Below, piece by piece: positions 63,059-64,000 of a stretch of 64,000 bases of DNA. The stretch is from Marinobacter sp. BGYM27 (GTDB taxonomy: Bacteria > Pseudomonadota > Gammaproteobacteria > Pseudomonadales > Oleiphilaceae). Below the pieces are notes generated by a model, which was not told the DNA's origin, ran no database searches, and saw only the letters and a list, made by a program, of their open reading frames with translations. The stretch covers positions 62,001 through 126,000 of the forward strand of contig JANZNS010000003.1 of assembly GCA_025153445.1 (NCBI GenBank), read 5' to 3'. The translations under genes were made by a program, and so were the position numbers. The stretch's first letter is position 1. Every line of letters begins with the position of its first letter.

Positions 63059-64000
63059 CTAGCTGTTATCTGCAAACCGAATATTTTCGGCCTGCATCTT
63101 GGCTTTACTTAATATCTGGTACCAATCGCGGGATTGCAGACGCACCTCTACAACCGTGTCGCCATCATCCCGGTACTCTTCACCTATCACCGCGCCGGCC
63201 TCATGCAGCAATGCCCGTAGTTTGCCATCTTGCGGCCCAAGCAGGACATCGAGATGAATAACATCCTCCGCCAACCGTTCGACGATCGCATCGAACAATT
63301 GCGGGATGCCTTCGCCAGTGATGGCTGACACCCACACCCGCACAGGAACACCTTCATCGTTCCTGTCCACGCGCGACTGGAAGTCTTCCAGCAAATCGAC
63401 TTTGTTGTAAACCTGAAGCATCGGCACTTCATCAGCCCCGATTTCCAGCAACACATCCTCGACCTGCTCGATATTCTCATCCCGGCGTTCGTCGGCACAG
63501 TCAATGATATGCAACAGCAACGAGGCTTCAGTGGTTTCCTCAAGCGTCGCCCGGAATGCTTCGACCAGTTTGTGCGGCAAATGCCGGATAAAGCCGACCG
63601 TATCCGCCATCACTACCGGGCCGATATCCGGCAAGTCCAGTCTCCGCAGCGTTGGATCGAGTGTCGCGAACAACTGGTCAGCCGCATACACCGATGCAGT
63701 CGTAACATGATTAAACAGCGTCGATTTGCCGGCATTGGTATAGCCTACCAGCGATACTGTCGGGATATCCGCCCGCTTGCGAGCCCGTCGCCCCTGATCC
63801 CGTTGTCGGCGGACTTTCTCAAGCCGGCGGTGTATCGATTTGATACGCGCGCGTAGGAGACGGCGATCCGTTTCAAGCTGCGTTTCACCCGGACCCCGCA
63901 TCCCGATACCGCCTTTCTGGCGCTCAAGATGCGTCCACCCCCGGATCAGGCGGGTCGCCATATGATCCAGCTGAGCAAGCTCCACCTGAAGCTTGCCCTC
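63059..64000 (-). CDS. hflX: HflX, ribosome-splitting GTPase (5' part outside window)
   Basis: GTPase that splits stalled ribosomes after stress. 313 codons are visible, the N-terminal part is beyond the right edge. Family motif RGPGETQLETDRR is at visible residues 35-47, G1 GYTNAGKST at 86-94, and the other G motifs DTVGFIRHLP and NKVDLL follow. The hflX-hflK-hflC order is standard; hfq and miaA would be expected upstream. Confidence 0.95.
   Translation of the reverse strand, partial: EGKLQVELAQLDHMATRLIRGWTHLERQKGGIGMRGPGETQLETDRRLLRARIKSIHRRLEKVRRQRDQGRRARKRADIPTVSLVGYTNAGKSTLFNHVTTASVYAADQLFATLDPTLRRLDLPDIGPVVMADTVGFIRHLPHKLVEAFRATLEETTEASLLLHIIDCADERRDENIEQVEDVLLEIGADEVPMLQVYNKVDLLEDFQSRVDRNDEGVPVRVWVSAITGEGIPQLFDAIVERLAEDVIHLDVLLGPQDGKLRALLHEAGAVIGEEYRDDGDTVVEVRLQSRDWYQILSKAKMQAENIRFADNS

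Noticed and set aside
62935-63075. 47-residue N-terminal extension of HflK
   Set aside because: Known HflK proteins start with the MAWNEPGG type sequence, and GGAG stands just before 62934.

Overview
The window is a gene-dense, moderately GC-rich stretch of a gammaproteobacterial chromosome. Gene content and order (mla/lpt/rpoN block, mreBCD-maf-rng-yhdP, gatCAB, miaB-ybeZYX-lnt, leuS-lptE-holA, bioBFD next to a FadE-type dehydrogenase, hflXKC with hisZ-purA) resemble the Pseudomonas/Marinobacter branch; I favour a marine Marinobacter-like organism, but this is inference from gene content. I see no prophage, insertion sequence, CRISPR array, rRNA or tRNA. Nearly all of it is core genome.

Layout. 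1-1282: mlaE (cut by the left edge) and mlaF, divergent from 1679-10104, a long + strand run: Ca/Na exchanger, kdsD, kdsC, lptC, lptA, lptB, rpoN, hpf, ptsN, rapZ, npr (LPS precursor synthesis and export, then sigma-54 and the nitrogen PTS). 10261-12165: mgtE, darP. 12196-21710 on the - strand: mreB, mreC, mreD, maf, rng, yhdP, nitrilase (cell shape, RNA processing, envelope lipid transport). 21993-25292: gatCAB, then a PilZ protein, cysD-cysN, yejK. 30121-31208 (-): a DUF1820 gene and trmH. 31408-36656: miaB, ybeZ, ybeY, corC, lnt; a convergent zinc-ribbon gene; 37567-41850: leuS, lptE, holA. 41932-43038: a small hypothetical gene and an exported endonuclease-I-like protein. 43135-51145 (-): two FadE-type acyl-CoA dehydrogenases, a SprA-type metalloprotease, a small flagellar-rod-like protein, bioD, bioF, bioB. 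51229-58038: comF, an FAD oxidoreductase (-), an EamA transporter, two small membrane proteins, srkA, cmoA, cmoB. 58136-64000 (-): purA, hisZ, hflC, hflK and the 3' part of hflX.

I did not find a convincing new multi-gene system. The best second-look items are: mreC, which appears to start at AUU behind a good Shine-Dalgarno sequence and downstream of a strong hairpin; CysN carrying a shortened APS-kinase tail that has lost its P-loop; an exported endonuclease-I homologue whose catalytic Glu-His pair is replaced; tandem PsrA-type boxes over the promoter of a FadE gene; a BirA-type operator over the bioB -35 that runs into the start of comF; a bio cluster without bioH and bioC; and a perfect 16-bp palindrome in the cysD leader.

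Start codons were adjusted where homology and ribosome-binding sites argued against the longest open frame (rpoN, hpf, nitrilase, rng, mreB, mreC, DUF1820, miaB, ybeZ, lptE, bioB, hflK, srkA and others). All family assignments are from reading the sequences and memory of the families; no database search was run.
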